DNA of 64,000 nucleotides from Pseudobacteriovorax antillogorgiicola (GTDB taxonomy: Bacteria > Bdellovibrionota_B > Oligoflexia > Oligoflexales > RGVZ01). The stretch spans positions 124,001-188,000 of the forward strand of contig CAMBEK010000003.1 of assembly GCA_945865565.1 (NCBI GenBank), in the 5' to 3' direction. The notes below the pieces were generated by a model that was given only the letters and a program-made list of their open reading frames with translations, did not search any database and was not told the DNA's origin. This document shows positions 46,707 through 55,131 of the stretch, in pieces. Position 1 is the first letter of the stretch; every line of letters starts with the position of its first letter. The translations under genes and the position numbers were made by a program.

Positions 46707-47765
46707 TCAGAATCCATGATCAACGAGCGTCTGACGCAGACAATGCGCCAGACGCTCGTCGGCGTTTGGCACCCCGACACGATGCCAGCCCGAAAAGCCA
46801 GCCTTTGCGGCATCAGCCTTGTAGGTCACATCCATTTCATAGAGGGTTTCAATGTGATCTGAAACAAAACTCACCGGCACCATGACCAGCTGTCCGCCGC
46901 GCTCGCGACCAAGGCGGGCAATCATTTCTTCCGTATAGGGCTTCAACCATTCCACCGGACCGACTCGCGACTGAAAAGAAAGTTCAAAGGCCACGTCGAC
47001 ATCGCGAGGGACCCACTTCAAGGTTCGCGCGCGCAATTCAGCAAAGTGGGCGCGGATTTCGTGAGGATAGGGATCCGCACGGCGGATGTATTTTGCTGGC
47101 AATCCGTGGGCGGAAAAAAGAACGGTAATGCGCTTGTTGTCAGATTTTTTTGCCGCCGCCAAAGCTGGCTCCATAGAGGCCTTCAAAAGGTCCCAGGAAT
47201 AATCCAGATAATCACGCTGAAACCACCAGGACGGAATGCGGGTCATCGCCATTCGTCCCTCATGTTCGTCCCCGTGACAAAGGCGCCATGCCTTGTCAAA
47301 ATCGAACATGGAACTGCCGGCCGTTGCATGGGAAAAATGCGGATAAAGCGTCAGCAAAAAAACCCGCCGGGATTCCCGGGGATCAAAATGACGAACGACT
47401 TCACCGGCACGCGGTGCCGTGTAGCGGTTGATCACGTGAACTCGCGTCTTGGGGCGGATTTCGCGTAATTTTTTTTCTAAAAGCCGCGCCTGGATTTCCG
47501 TATATCGATTGATCGGCGAATAGCCAATGGCGCGGTACTGCGCGTCAGACTTGGGCACGCGACGGCGCGCAATAAATCGGCCAAGCATTTTGCGCAAAAA
47601 CTCTGGAAGTAAAACGCGCAGGATAAAGGGATCTTCAAAAAGTTCGGTCAAAAAAGGTTCGACTTCTGCACTCGACGTTGGACCACCAAAGTGCAATAGG
47701 AAAACGTCGTTTTGAGTGTCGTCCCAATGATCGTTGCGAAGATTGTTTCGAGGATCATCCGCCAT
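46707..47765 (-). CDS. hemH: Ferrochelatase
   Basis: HemH inserts ferrous iron into protoporphyrin IX, the last step of heme synthesis. The 352-residue protein has VFLLHFGGPTSSAEVEPFL at its start, the catalytic TVLFSAHGLPAKYI, LTLYPHFSHATAGS, and SFQSRVGPVEWLKPYTEEMI. Its ATG lies within the last codons of the [2Fe-2S] protein gene (11-base overlap). The 3' end contains a strong inverted repeat (46723-46759). Confidence 0.94.
   Translation of the reverse strand: MADDPRNNLRNDHWDDTQNDVFLLHFGGPTSSAEVEPFLTELFEDPFILRVLLPEFLRKMLGRFIARRRVPKSDAQYRAIGYSPINRYTEIQARLLEKKLREIRPKTRVHVINRYTAPRAGEVVRHFDPRESRRVFLLTLYPHFSHATAGSSMFDFDKAWRLCHGDEHEGRMAMTRIPSWWFQRDYLDYSWDLLKASMEPALAAAKKSDNKRITVLFSAHGLPAKYIRRADPYPHEIRAHFAELRARTLKWVPRDVDVAFELSFQSRVGPVEWLKPYTEEMIARLGRERGGQLVMVPVSFVSDHIETLYEMDVTYKADAAKAGFSGWHRVGVPNADERLAHCLRQTLVDHGF
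46723..46759 (-). other. Long inverted repeat in the hemH 3' end
   Basis: ACGAGCGTCTG and CAGACGCTCGT pair perfectly over 11 bases, and three more pairs form inside after one mismatch, leaving a seven-base loop. No T-tract follows, so it is not a standard terminator; it could protect the 3' end of the mRNA or stop transcription by Rho. Just beyond the hemH stop the octamer AATCGGTC occurs twice in ten-base phase. Confidence 0.6.
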
Positions 47766-48066
47766 TGGAACCCACCGTCACAGCATCGGTCAGAGCCTGG
47801 GCAAGCAGCGCGTGGTCGTCCTGCTTGAGCTGGGTGAACCAGCGACCTTCCGGGTAAAGAACTGCGGTGATCCCGCGCTTGCAATGGCCCAGGCAACCAG
47901 ACGAATTGACGCGGACGCGACCCTTCCATTCCGGATGGGTTTCCTTGGCCCAATTTTTCAGGCCGTCACGCAATTTCTGGGAATCCTTACTGCCGCAATT
48001 CTCGCCAGTGCCCTTTTGATTGGTGCAGACGAATAAATGGGCTTCGAGTTTGTTTTCAGAATTCAC
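47755..48066 (-). CDS. [2Fe-2S] thioredoxin-like ferredoxin
   Basis: GTG at 48066, overlapping the merR stop and preceded by GCGGAG, gives a 103-residue protein. Four cysteines sit as in thioredoxin-like ferredoxins: HLFVCTNQKGTGENCGSK and VNSSGCLGHCKRG. The fold binds one 2Fe-2S cluster and shuttles electrons. Its placement between the B12-type regulator and hemH suggests a link to heme or porphyrin metabolism, though no partner enzyme can be named. Confidence 0.88.
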   Translation of the reverse strand: MNSENKLEAHLFVCTNQKGTGENCGSKDSQKLRDGLKNWAKETHPEWKGRVRVNSSGCLGHCKRGITAVLYPEGRWFTQLKQDDHALLAQALTDAVTVGSNGG

Positions 48067-49088
48067 ATCAACTCCGCGAGTTTGCCTTTGACTGCCTGCG
48101 AACAATTATTGAGCTTCTGCAAGTGGCCGTCGAGGTCCTGTAGGCTCCGGATATACCTGATCGTCCTGGCGCCGTCATCTTGTGCCACCTGCTTGAGGTC
48201 GCATTCCAGGGCCCCGCCAACCCAAAGCTCAATCCCAGCGGGCATCAAGCGGTCAAGTTCACGCAGGTATTCTGCTTGTTCCGAGCCTTTCATGTTGCGG
48301 CTCAACACGGCCGTGCGTCCGACAAGAACTGCCGAACTCCGCAGGATCCCGGCGGCTTCAGCCAAGGGTTTTGCGGGCAAGTTAGGTCCCAGGTACTGAC
48401 ATCGAACCCCGTAGGCAGAACATAAAACCGCACTCATGAGGATGCCAAACTCGTGCAGGTCCCCATCTTGAGTCGCCAAAGTCACGGTATAATCACCCCC
48501 GGTTGCCGCGTCTGAAAGACCGCCGCCGTTTCGCAGGGAAAAAATAATTTCGCCCAGCTGCAACTTCAAGATCGCTGAAAAGGCATGCTCCTGGGCGATA
48601 GAGAGCTTTCCCGCCAACACGCGCTCTCCGACCATCACAACGAGGGGTAAGGCCACATCGAGGACAAAGGACCTGGCACTGTGCTGGGCCTTGGCCCGGA
48701 GGAGCTCGGCGTGAAGCTTTTCCAATTCAAAGTTAGACAAGACATCAAGAACTCGAGCGCAACTTTCGGAAATGGCCTCAGGCGTCGTGACCAGCTTTCG
48801 AGTTTTAGTGGCCACGGACTTTTGCTCGTCTGATGGAACCTTGCCAAGTCGCCAGAGGAGAGAACGAAGGTCTTCCTCACTCATGCGCGCCAAGTTACTG
48901 ATCGTATGGCCATGGGTGACGAGTTGGCCGAGGATCCTGAGGCGTTCTGCCTCTTGAACGCTGTACATCCGCCGGCCGCTGGTCCCCCGAACTGGCTTGA
49001 TGACCCCGTAACGCCTCTCCCAAGCACGCAGGGTATGGGCATTGATACCCGAAAATTTCACGACGGCTTTAATGTTGAAATGTTCCAA
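48063..49088 (-). CDS. MerR family regulator with a B12-binding domain (CarH/LitR-like)
   Basis: The 341-residue protein has an N-terminal MerR helix-turn-helix (FNIKAVVKFSGINAHTLRAW, then GRRMYSVQEAERL), a helical cap (about 105-185) and a cobalamin-binding domain. The B12 motif DxHxxG is DLHEFG (210-215), and EH (167-168) of the CarH Wx9EH motif is present. The Trp of that motif is Val157 and the next residue, the upper-ligand histidine of Thermus CarH, is Leu158. Both are needed for light sensing through adenosylcobalamin, so it may bind another cobalamin or be light-independent. It heads the operon with the ferredoxin and hemH and is divergent from a secreted-protein gene. Confidence 0.9.
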   Translation of the reverse strand: MEHFNIKAVVKFSGINAHTLRAWERRYGVIKPVRGTSGRRMYSVQEAERLRILGQLVTHGHTISNLARMSEEDLRSLLWRLGKVPSDEQKSVATKTRKLVTTPEAISESCARVLDVLSNFELEKLHAELLRAKAQHSARSFVLDVALPLVVMVGERVLAGKLSIAQEHAFSAILKLQLGEIIFSLRNGGGLSDAATGGDYTVTLATQDGDLHEFGILMSAVLCSAYGVRCQYLGPNLPAKPLAEAAGILRSSAVLVGRTAVLSRNMKGSEQAEYLRELDRLMPAGIELWVGGALECDLKQVAQDDGARTIRYIRSLQDLDGHLQKLNNCSQAVKGKLAELM

Positions 49089-49102
49089 CGGGCGAACCTC
49101 CG

Positions 49103-49174
49103 TCTGTCTAATATTCAGTAAAATTTGTTAGACAGATCAGGTTTTTTATAGACAAGACACCCGAATTTGTCTAA
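49103..49174. promoter_or_regulatory. Operator array in the merR / 49199 divergent promoter
   Basis: Four half-sites alternate in orientation: TCTGTCTAA (49103), TTAGACAGA (49128), TAGACAA (49149) and TTGTCTAA (49167). The first two form a 9-bp inverted repeat. A promoter for the plus-strand gene can be drawn as TTGTTA, 16 bases, TATAGA (49125-49152), so half-sites two and three lie on its -35 and -10 regions. This fits repression and autoregulation by the adjacent MerR protein. Confidence 0.75.
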
Positions 49175-49198
49175 CTCTTTTTGAAAGGAGGATTCTTC

Positions 49199-49738
49199 AT
49201 GAAACCCAGAATTTTCAAAAGTTTTGCATTTGCGGTGATCGCTTTTTTTGCGGTTGCAGGATCTCAGGCCATGGCCACCCCACCGGCTGAAGGCAGTGTC
49301 GTTGCGCAAGGGGGCGTATTCTACAAGATGCCGTCTGGCGAGATGGTTTTGCGTGATGCAACATTAGAAGTACCAGCGCGCGGCGAGGGCAAGGTTGTCC
49401 TGCGTAGCGGCCTGATTGAGATGACAGCCCACGGCTTCAAAACGGTGCACAGCCACGGCCGTGCGATTTTCTACGTCGTGTTCCTTGATCCTCCGGGAGC
49501 TCCAGAAAATACAGCCGTTGTGTACCGCGGTTCGTACCTCCGCGGCAGCAACGCGGCGAACTTCTGGGGTGATGTCTTCATCCAGACCTTCAGCACGAGC
49601 GCGGAGCTTTCTGCCTTGACCAAAAATCCAGGCGTTGACGTCCTCGTTTCTGACCTTGAAAGCAGCAACGACGACGGCAAGGATTGGAAACACGGCGGCG
49701 GATTCTGGTTTAATACCAAAATCGGCGAAGCCAACTGA
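49199..49738 (+). CDS. Hypothetical secreted protein under the B12-MerR operator
   Basis: AGGAGG lies just before ATG 49199. The signal peptide KPRIFKSFAFAVIAFFAVAG is cleaved near AMA. The mature part of about 150 residues is beta-rich and has no cysteine, with HGFKTVHSHGRAIFYVVFLD (two histidines close together) and NSN/Gly turns. I do not recognise the family; histidines could bind a metal or heme, which would suit the regulator and hemH next door. It has a strong terminator. Confidence 0.78.
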   Translation: MKPRIFKSFAFAVIAFFAVAGSQAMATPPAEGSVVAQGGVFYKMPSGEMVLRDATLEVPARGEGKVVLRSGLIEMTAHGFKTVHSHGRAIFYVVFLDPPGAPENTAVVYRGSYLRGSNAANFWGDVFIQTFSTSAELSALTKNPGVDVLVSDLESSNDDGKDWKHGGGFWFNTKIGEAN

Positions 49739-49774
49739 TAATTACGTAAGTAATTGAAATAAAAGTAATTTTTA

Positions 49775-49804
49775 ACGGGAGGCTTCGGCCTCCCGTTTTT
49801 TTTC
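49775..49804 (+). terminator. Rho-independent terminator
   Basis: ACGGGAGGC pairs perfectly with GCCTCCCGT around a TTCG tetraloop, followed by eight Ts. It lies 37 bases after the secreted-protein stop. Confidence 0.95.
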
Positions 49805-49880
49805 TCCAGTGTTTTCAGGACGTACCGATGGCCTCCCGTGTGGTGAAAAACCCCCAATGGTTCAAATCCGGAGCGAGATC

Positions 49881-52079
49881 GTGGCCTCAACTTCCGCCCA
49901 GTCGCAGCATCAAAATCCTTGGCCAATGTCCCTCTCCGGGACAGCCCACGTTCGCCCGTGCGTTGTCATAGCCCGCGACCCGCAGGCTGACACATTCGCC
50001 GTAAGGGCAGCTGCAGGCGGCCCGGTTACTGACTTAACCAAATCGGAAGCCTTCTTGTTTGAACAGATACGGACCAATGGAGTTCAAGTGGTCCTGCAGT
50101 CAAAATTTGGGTCCGCCAGCGGCATCCAAAGCATTGAGACAACAATGGCTCTCACACTTCGGCTTCATGAAAACGGACTACTGGAACCCCTCAGCAATCA
50201 AGACCTCATGAAGAGCCTTGAGATGCTCGCCTCCCGGCATCAACACCGCGCTCCATCCATCACAACAAGGAGCACACCAGGGAACACACAAGGGAGCACC
50301 GCCAACCATTCCATGGGCCTCGCCAGAATCGCCGGACATCCCGCTTTTTCTCTACTCATTCTGATCTCAGTTTTCGCTGTATTCACTAATCCAGTCACCC
50401 GCTCAAACTTGAGCGTCGATAGTGTCATCCGTTTTTTAGAGACACCAGCCATTGCCCTTGCAGGCCTATGGTTCTGTCTGCTTATTGCATCGACCCTCTA
50501 CGGCCTTTGCGCTCATGCCGTCACCCAGGGAGCATTACCGCCTTCGCTGCAAAGCCCAAGCTCCCTGAAATTCCAGTGGCGTGGGGTTTTTTTCCTGATG
50601 GCAGAATTTGAGACAACACCAATTGACATGCTGACGCGCATGGAAGAAATCCGCGTGCGCGCCACGCTGCTGATCCTGCCTTGGCTCGCAGCAGGGTGCG
50701 TCGCGATGCTTGTTAATTCCACCTCTGAGGTTGGAACTGGAACAATGCTGTCCGCGCTGGCCATCGCATTCGCACTGGTGGGACTTCGCGAGACCTCGCC
50801 CCTGGAGCGCAGGCAGCTCGTCGCGCTGCTCGAGGCCTATTCCAACCGAACAGACTTGTTGGAAAGCACCGGCCATTTTTTGAGGAAGGGCCTCTTCCGG
50901 TTTGATCAGAAATCCGCTGCGGGCGAAGGCATCCTTGCCAGTACGATGATCGCTTGGCTGGCCGGTCTGACCATCTATGGTTCTGAAATTTTGATCTCCA
51001 GCGTTTACGGACTCGGAAATCAAGTTGCTGCCTTGGCTGCCGACACCGGTGCTGCGGCCCATGTGACGAACGCCATCGCATCAGCTGCGTGGCTGTTGAT
51101 GTTGGCCACCATCGCAATTGGAGGGGCCGCAAGGCTGATCTCCATTCCATTTGAAAATGCCTTTAGCCTGGCTGCAATTCCAATCAGAGCACTACGTCCA
51201 AAGGCCCTTTTGGCCTTGAATAAAAACTTGACGCCGCAAGCCCTCCAGCAGGCTTTAAACAATCTGCCGATTTTTGCTGACTTGCCTGACACGGTAATCT
51301 TGCGGGCCATCCAAATTTCAAAAATACAGCAGACGTCTCCGGGAGAGGTCATCATCAACCAAGGTGAAAGTGGAAGAGACTTTTACGTGATCCTTGAGGG
51401 AAACTTCCTGGTTGAGGGGTCCGATGAAAGTCAAAAGGTCATCGTCTCTGAAAAACTGATCGCTGGTGATTCGTTCGGCGAGATGGCCTTGATCCAAAAT
51501 CGTCCGCGAGCAGCCACGGTGAAATCTACATCTCGCGGCCTCCTGATCAAGATCCCTCAGGAAGGTTTTGATTCTCTATTTCCAAATAAATCCGGGGCCA
51601 GGGAAAACCTGACGATGATCGTCCGGGCCGTAAAATTACTTCAGGAAACCGAAGCCCTCTCTTATTTGACCCCTGCACAGACCCTTGGCATTGCACGGGC
51701 GATGCAGCCACGCGTGGCCAAGGCGGGTGATGTCCTCATCCGCGAGGGTGACTCCAAAGCTGATTGCGCCATTTTGATCGAATCGGGATCGGTCAACGTC
51801 ACCCTGCGTGGCCGGACACTCGCTGAAAATCTGACCCGGGGAAACCTTTTAGGCACAACGGCCCTGATGAATGACTCCGCCCGGACGGCAACCGTCGTAT
51901 GCACATCAGACACGGTTTACCTTGAAATCTCACGAGCCGACTTTTTGAGCGCGTGCAGCAGCAATGCCGTCATTGCGATCTTGCTGGGCACACGGACGCA
52001 AACGCAAATCAAGGCCAACACCGAGGTTGTCACGGAGCACGTAAACGACCCAGCTCAGAGCAGGAGGATGGCATCATGA
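49881..52079 (+). CDS. Degenerate M50-like membrane protein with two cyclic-nucleotide-binding domains
   Basis: I start at GTG 49881 because CGGAG lies eight bases upstream. Order of parts: a PqqD-like N-terminal domain (about 20-105, GGPVTDLTKSEAFLFEQIR), then six or more hydrophobic helices (about 150-440) that resemble M50/YydH-type site-2 proteases in layout. Where these have HExxH this protein has LYGLCAHAV (206-214), so the first zinc ligand and glutamate are gone. Two cNMP-binding domains follow (about 455-575 and 590-700), with SPGEVIINQGESGRDFYVIL, GDSFGEMALIQNRPRAATV and KAGDVLIREGDSKADCAIL. The second lacks the FGE/RxA pattern. Likely a nucleotide-sensing membrane scaffold; no known function. 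Confidence 0.72.
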   Translation: MASTSAQSQHQNPWPMSLSGTAHVRPCVVIARDPQADTFAVRAAAGGPVTDLTKSEAFLFEQIRTNGVQVVLQSKFGSASGIQSIETTMALTLRLHENGLLEPLSNQDLMKSLEMLASRHQHRAPSITTRSTPGNTQGSTANHSMGLARIAGHPAFSLLILISVFAVFTNPVTRSNLSVDSVIRFLETPAIALAGLWFCLLIASTLYGLCAHAVTQGALPPSLQSPSSLKFQWRGVFFLMAEFETTPIDMLTRMEEIRVRATLLILPWLAAGCVAMLVNSTSEVGTGTMLSALAIAFALVGLRETSPLERRQLVALLEAYSNRTDLLESTGHFLRKGLFRFDQKSAAGEGILASTMIAWLAGLTIYGSEILISSVYGLGNQVAALAADTGAAAHVTNAIASAAWLLMLATIAIGGAARLISIPFENAFSLAAIPIRALRPKALLALNKNLTPQALQQALNNLPIFADLPDTVILRAIQISKIQQTSPGEVIINQGESGRDFYVILEGNFLVEGSDESQKVIVSEKLIAGDSFGEMALIQNRPRAATVKSTSRGLLIKIPQEGFDSLFPNKSGARENLTMIVRAVKLLQETEALSYLTPAQTLGIARAMQPRVAKAGDVLIREGDSKADCAILIESGSVNVTLRGRTLAENLTRGNLLGTTALMNDSARTATVVCTSDTVYLEISRADFLSACSSNAVIAILLGTRTQTQIKANTEVVTEHVNDPAQSRRMAS

Positions 52080-52471
52080 TCGAACGATTGCTGCCAATCG
52101 CACTGATGGGATCAATGGGCTATAAAGGTGTAGAAAAAAAAGAAGTTGTGACCGACAAAATCAAGGACTTTATCCACAGTGTTGAAAGCGTCGTCAACTA
52201 TCAGCGCATTTCCACCGTCGCCCATGCGATCGAGTTGGCGATGATCGACGAGCATCCACCGAAAATCGCAGACCCGAAGGTTTTCAAAGCGACCGTCAAA
52301 AAACTTGTCGGCATTGGCAAGAAAGGCAAAGGCGACGCCTCAAAGGATTTCTGGGGGACTGAACTTCGACTGACCGTCAAAGGAAATACTTTCGTAGTGT
52401 TTTCTGCCGGGCCAGACATGAAATGGCGCACCAAGGATGACCAGTCCGTTCTTGCTGAAATCATCAGATGA
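52076..52471 (+). CDS. Small protein with a GspG-like C-terminal motif
   Basis: ATG 52076 overlaps the previous stop (ATGA) and follows GGAGG. The 131-residue product has a short hydrophobic start (RLLPIALMGSMG), a helical middle and the tail FWGTELRLTVKGNTFVVFS then AGPDMKWRTKDD. That tail is like the calcium-binding C-terminus of type II secretion major pseudopilins, but there is no prepilin cleavage site or pilin helix. The role is unknown; coupling to the cNMP-binding protein suggests they work together. Confidence 0.68.
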   Translation: MIERLLPIALMGSMGYKGVEKKEVVTDKIKDFIHSVESVVNYQRISTVAHAIELAMIDEHPPKIADPKVFKATVKKLVGIGKKGKGDASKDFWGTELRLTVKGNTFVVFSAGPDMKWRTKDDQSVLAEIIR

Positions 52472-52488
52472 CCAATGGCTAAATCTTT

Positions 52489-53901
52489 ATGACCAACAAG
52501 CATTTTGAAAAGGCCGGGTACGGCATTGCTGAAACCGGACTCACTGCCAGTGAAGTCCTGATCCGACTTTACCTCTTGATCTTCTATACGGATATCGTCG
52601 GTCTTGAACCCAAACTAGCAGGTTATGCGGCCGCGATTGCCATTGTCTGGGACGCGATCACCGATCCTCTGATGGGAAACGTGAGCGACCGCACGCGCAG
52701 CCGTTTTGGGCGCCGCCGCCCCTACATTGCCATTGGTGCCGTTTTGCTGGCCGGATCCATCATTTATTTGTTTTCACCGCCGGACCTTGCCACTCAGTCC
52801 GGTAAATTCTGGTTTCTGTTACTTTCTTACATGCTCGTGAATACGGCAACGACAGTGATTGCCATCCCACATGCGGCCCTTGGTAGTGAACTCACTCCTG
52901 ATCGCAGTGAAGTGACCGAAATTTACGCCTGGCGCCTCATCTCCGGAAACATGGGCGCTATCCTGGGCACGATTGTTCCCGGCATTATTTTAACCCGCAT
53001 GGCTGCGGAGCCAGGCATTCAAGACACCGTCGCCAAGGCCGGAGCTCACGCCACTGCGGCGGCCGTGGTCGCAGCCGTTATCTTGGTCACAGCCTGCATA
53101 ACCTTCTTTGCCACACGGCGCGCAGACAAACCCACTGCCGGTATCGCCAGCCAAAAAAAGGCAATGGCCGAAACAGCCCCTGCGTCCCATGCGCCTTTGG
53201 GGCACTTCCAAGGTTTGCGTTCGATGGTGCAGAACAAGCCGTTCGTGATTTTGTTTGTCGCCTATCTGATCGCGACGATTGGCGTGAATATCAATTCAAG
53301 CTTTGCTTTTTTTTACTACAAATACCGCCTTGAACTGACGGAAGCCGACACCCAGAAAGTGATCGCCTTCTTCATGGTGGTTTTCACTCTGGCCCTGATT
53401 GGCTGGATCGCCCTGGCCAATCGCTTTGGAAAAAAAATCCCACTCTTTGCCGGCACCATGCTGCTGGGAATCATGACCGCAATTGGCTACCCGCTATTTC
53501 CGGCAGGCAGCCTGGCAGGGCCGGCCGTTGCGGCGATTTTCGGCGGATTGTTCGTCGGATCGATCTTGCTCCTTGATGCCTGGCTCGTTGATGTCATTGA
53601 TTACGACGAGGTGAAAACAGGACATAGCCGGCCCGGACTTTACTTTGGCATCTGGAAAATGGGTTCAAAGGCGGCCCGGGCAATCGCCGTCGCCCTGTCG
53701 GGGATCATCCTGTCGGCGATCGACTTCCAACCCAACGCCACGCAAACTCCCGAAGTTTCCTTGCGCCTGGCGCTGGTCTTCGGACCTGGAGTTGCCGTTT
53801 TCTTCATCCTTGGCGCACTTCTCACACTCGCCATCAAACTAGACGAGCCCCGCATTGCGAAAGTCCGGCGGATTTTAGCCCAAAGAAATCGCCTACGGTA
53901 A
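52489..53901 (+). CDS. GPH-family (MFS) cation symporter
   Basis: The 470-residue protein has about 12 membrane helices. GYGIAETGLTASEVLIRLYL and WDAITDPLMGNVSDRTRSR, with FGRRRPYI after it, match the glycoside-pentoside-hexuronide:cation symporter family (MFS_2). The substrate is not visible. It starts 17 bases after the small gene, so it belongs to the same operon. Its end overlaps the convergent ATPase gene by nine bases. Confidence 0.9.
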   Translation: MTNKHFEKAGYGIAETGLTASEVLIRLYLLIFYTDIVGLEPKLAGYAAAIAIVWDAITDPLMGNVSDRTRSRFGRRRPYIAIGAVLLAGSIIYLFSPPDLATQSGKFWFLLLSYMLVNTATTVIAIPHAALGSELTPDRSEVTEIYAWRLISGNMGAILGTIVPGIILTRMAAEPGIQDTVAKAGAHATAAAVVAAVILVTACITFFATRRADKPTAGIASQKKAMAETAPASHAPLGHFQGLRSMVQNKPFVILFVAYLIATIGVNINSSFAFFYYKYRLELTEADTQKVIAFFMVVFTLALIGWIALANRFGKKIPLFAGTMLLGIMTAIGYPLFPAGSLAGPAVAAIFGGLFVGSILLLDAWLVDVIDYDEVKTGHSRPGLYFGIWKMGSKAARAIAVALSGIILSAIDFQPNATQTPEVSLRLALVFGPGVAVFFILGALLTLAIKLDEPRIAKVRRILAQRNRLR

Positions 53902-55041
53902 ATTCAGCTCGTTGCAAAACTGTGTAAATGGCATGACAGAGATATTGCCACGACCGTAGTTTGCCTCACCCCTGTGGACCTGATAAAACTTTGGAATTTT
54001 GGTCCTTTCGGAAAAGTAGGAAAGATGCGGGCTCATTTGTTTTTCGCCCGACTTGCATTCGACAGCGAATAACGGCTTAGAGTCTTTCAGGACCACAAAA
54101 TCCACTTCACGTTTATCCGTGTCCCGTAAAAATCGTAACTCCATGGCGTATCCTTCCGTATCCTCAATAAAATGGCAGTACTTCAGAAGCTGCGACGCGA
54201 CGAGATTTTCAAAACGAGCTCCAGGATCGCTCACTTGAGACCAATCCCATAAAAACAACTTCTTTTCTTTTTTTACCGCGCGAATCTTGGGCGAACCAAA
54301 TGGCAGTATCCGAAAGCAGTAATATAAATTCTCAAGGATCGTAATCCAACGCTCAACAGATTTATGATCAACCTGCAGGTCCTCCCGCAAACTATTGACT
54401 GACAGCACTGATCCGACGCGTCCAGGCAATAAATCCACCAATTGCTCAATCAAAGAAATTTCGCGAACGTATTCCAAGTCGCGTAAATCTTCTTTCACCA
54501 CGCGCGCGATACGATCGCGCTGCCAAATTCGATGCATTCGCTCATCTTGGGCAAAAAGTGGTTCCGGAAATCCTCCGAATTTCAAAAGTTGATCGACGTG
54601 CGCCGCCGTGGGACTTGAATTCAGCTCTCGGAGTGAGAACGGATGAAGGCGAAAGTACCGGTAACGATTTGCCAGAGATTCTCCACCTTTCCGGTAATAG
54701 TCTAGTCGCGCGGATCCGGTAACCACGATACGACGGAACGACTTCTCGGTGTCGTAGAGGCCTTTGACCAGCCCGCGCCATCGCGCGAACTTATGGATTT
54801 CGTCTAATATGATTATTGGTTGCTTTTGAGGAAGGATTCCCCGCCGTAGATTTGCGGCCATTTCGGGGCGATCCCAGTTCAAATATCCTGGATGAGTCTC
54901 GTTCGCCTCAGGCCCTAAAAGCTGAAGGGCTAGCGTTGTTTTACCCACCTGTCTGGGACCACCAATGAATACCATTTTCTTCTGTAGAGCCTCGCAAATG
55001 GCTCCCATCAGGTACCGTTCTGATGTTTTTGGCCTATCCAT
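53893..55041 (-). CDS. AAA ATPase with DUF4143 / PD-(D/E)XK-like C-terminus
   Basis: The 382-residue protein has Walker A VFIGGPRQVGKTTLALQL, Walker B PIIILDEIHKFARWRGL, sensor RIVVTGSARLDYYRKGGES and a winged DUF4143 region (LIEQLVDLLPGRVGSVLSVN). The C-terminal core EVDFVVLKDSKPLFAVECKS has the D-x-ExK spacing of PD-(D/E)XK nucleases. It is the same family as the ATPase at 6129-7337, but complete with an ATG start. The gene is A/T-rich. A palindromic array lies 25 bases upstream of its start. Confidence 0.88.
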   Translation of the reverse strand: MDRPKTSERYLMGAICEALQKKMVFIGGPRQVGKTTLALQLLGPEANETHPGYLNWDRPEMAANLRRGILPQKQPIIILDEIHKFARWRGLVKGLYDTEKSFRRIVVTGSARLDYYRKGGESLANRYRYFRLHPFSLRELNSSPTAAHVDQLLKFGGFPEPLFAQDERMHRIWQRDRIARVVKEDLRDLEYVREISLIEQLVDLLPGRVGSVLSVNSLREDLQVDHKSVERWITILENLYYCFRILPFGSPKIRAVKKEKKLFLWDWSQVSDPGARFENLVASQLLKYCHFIEDTEGYAMELRFLRDTDKREVDFVVLKDSKPLFAVECKSGEKQMSPHLSYFSERTKIPKFYQVHRGEANYGRGNISVMPFTQFCNELNLP

Positions 55042-55065
55042 TCATTGCCCCCTCTTTTTTATTAT

Positions 55066-55131
55066 ATGAGTATTTTTGCCTTAAAGCAAAATAACTCATG
55101 AGTGTTTTGGCATGAAGGCATAAATACTCAT
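55066..55131. promoter_or_regulatory. Four-copy palindromic array between the ATPase and kaiC
   Basis: A 14-15 base unit occurs four times in alternating orientation: ATGAGTATTTTTGCC (55066), GCAAAATAACTCAT (55086, reverse), ATGAGTGTTTTGGCA (55098) and GGCATAAATACTCAT (55117, reverse). Copies two and three share two bases. The array fills the divergent intergenic region and reads as a multi-site operator for a dimeric regulator. Confidence 0.8.

Noticed and set aside
49840-49880. A tRNA T-loop-like string GGTTCAAATCC
   Set aside because: The flanking bases do not form a T-stem, and no acceptor, D or anticodon arms can be drawn upstream.
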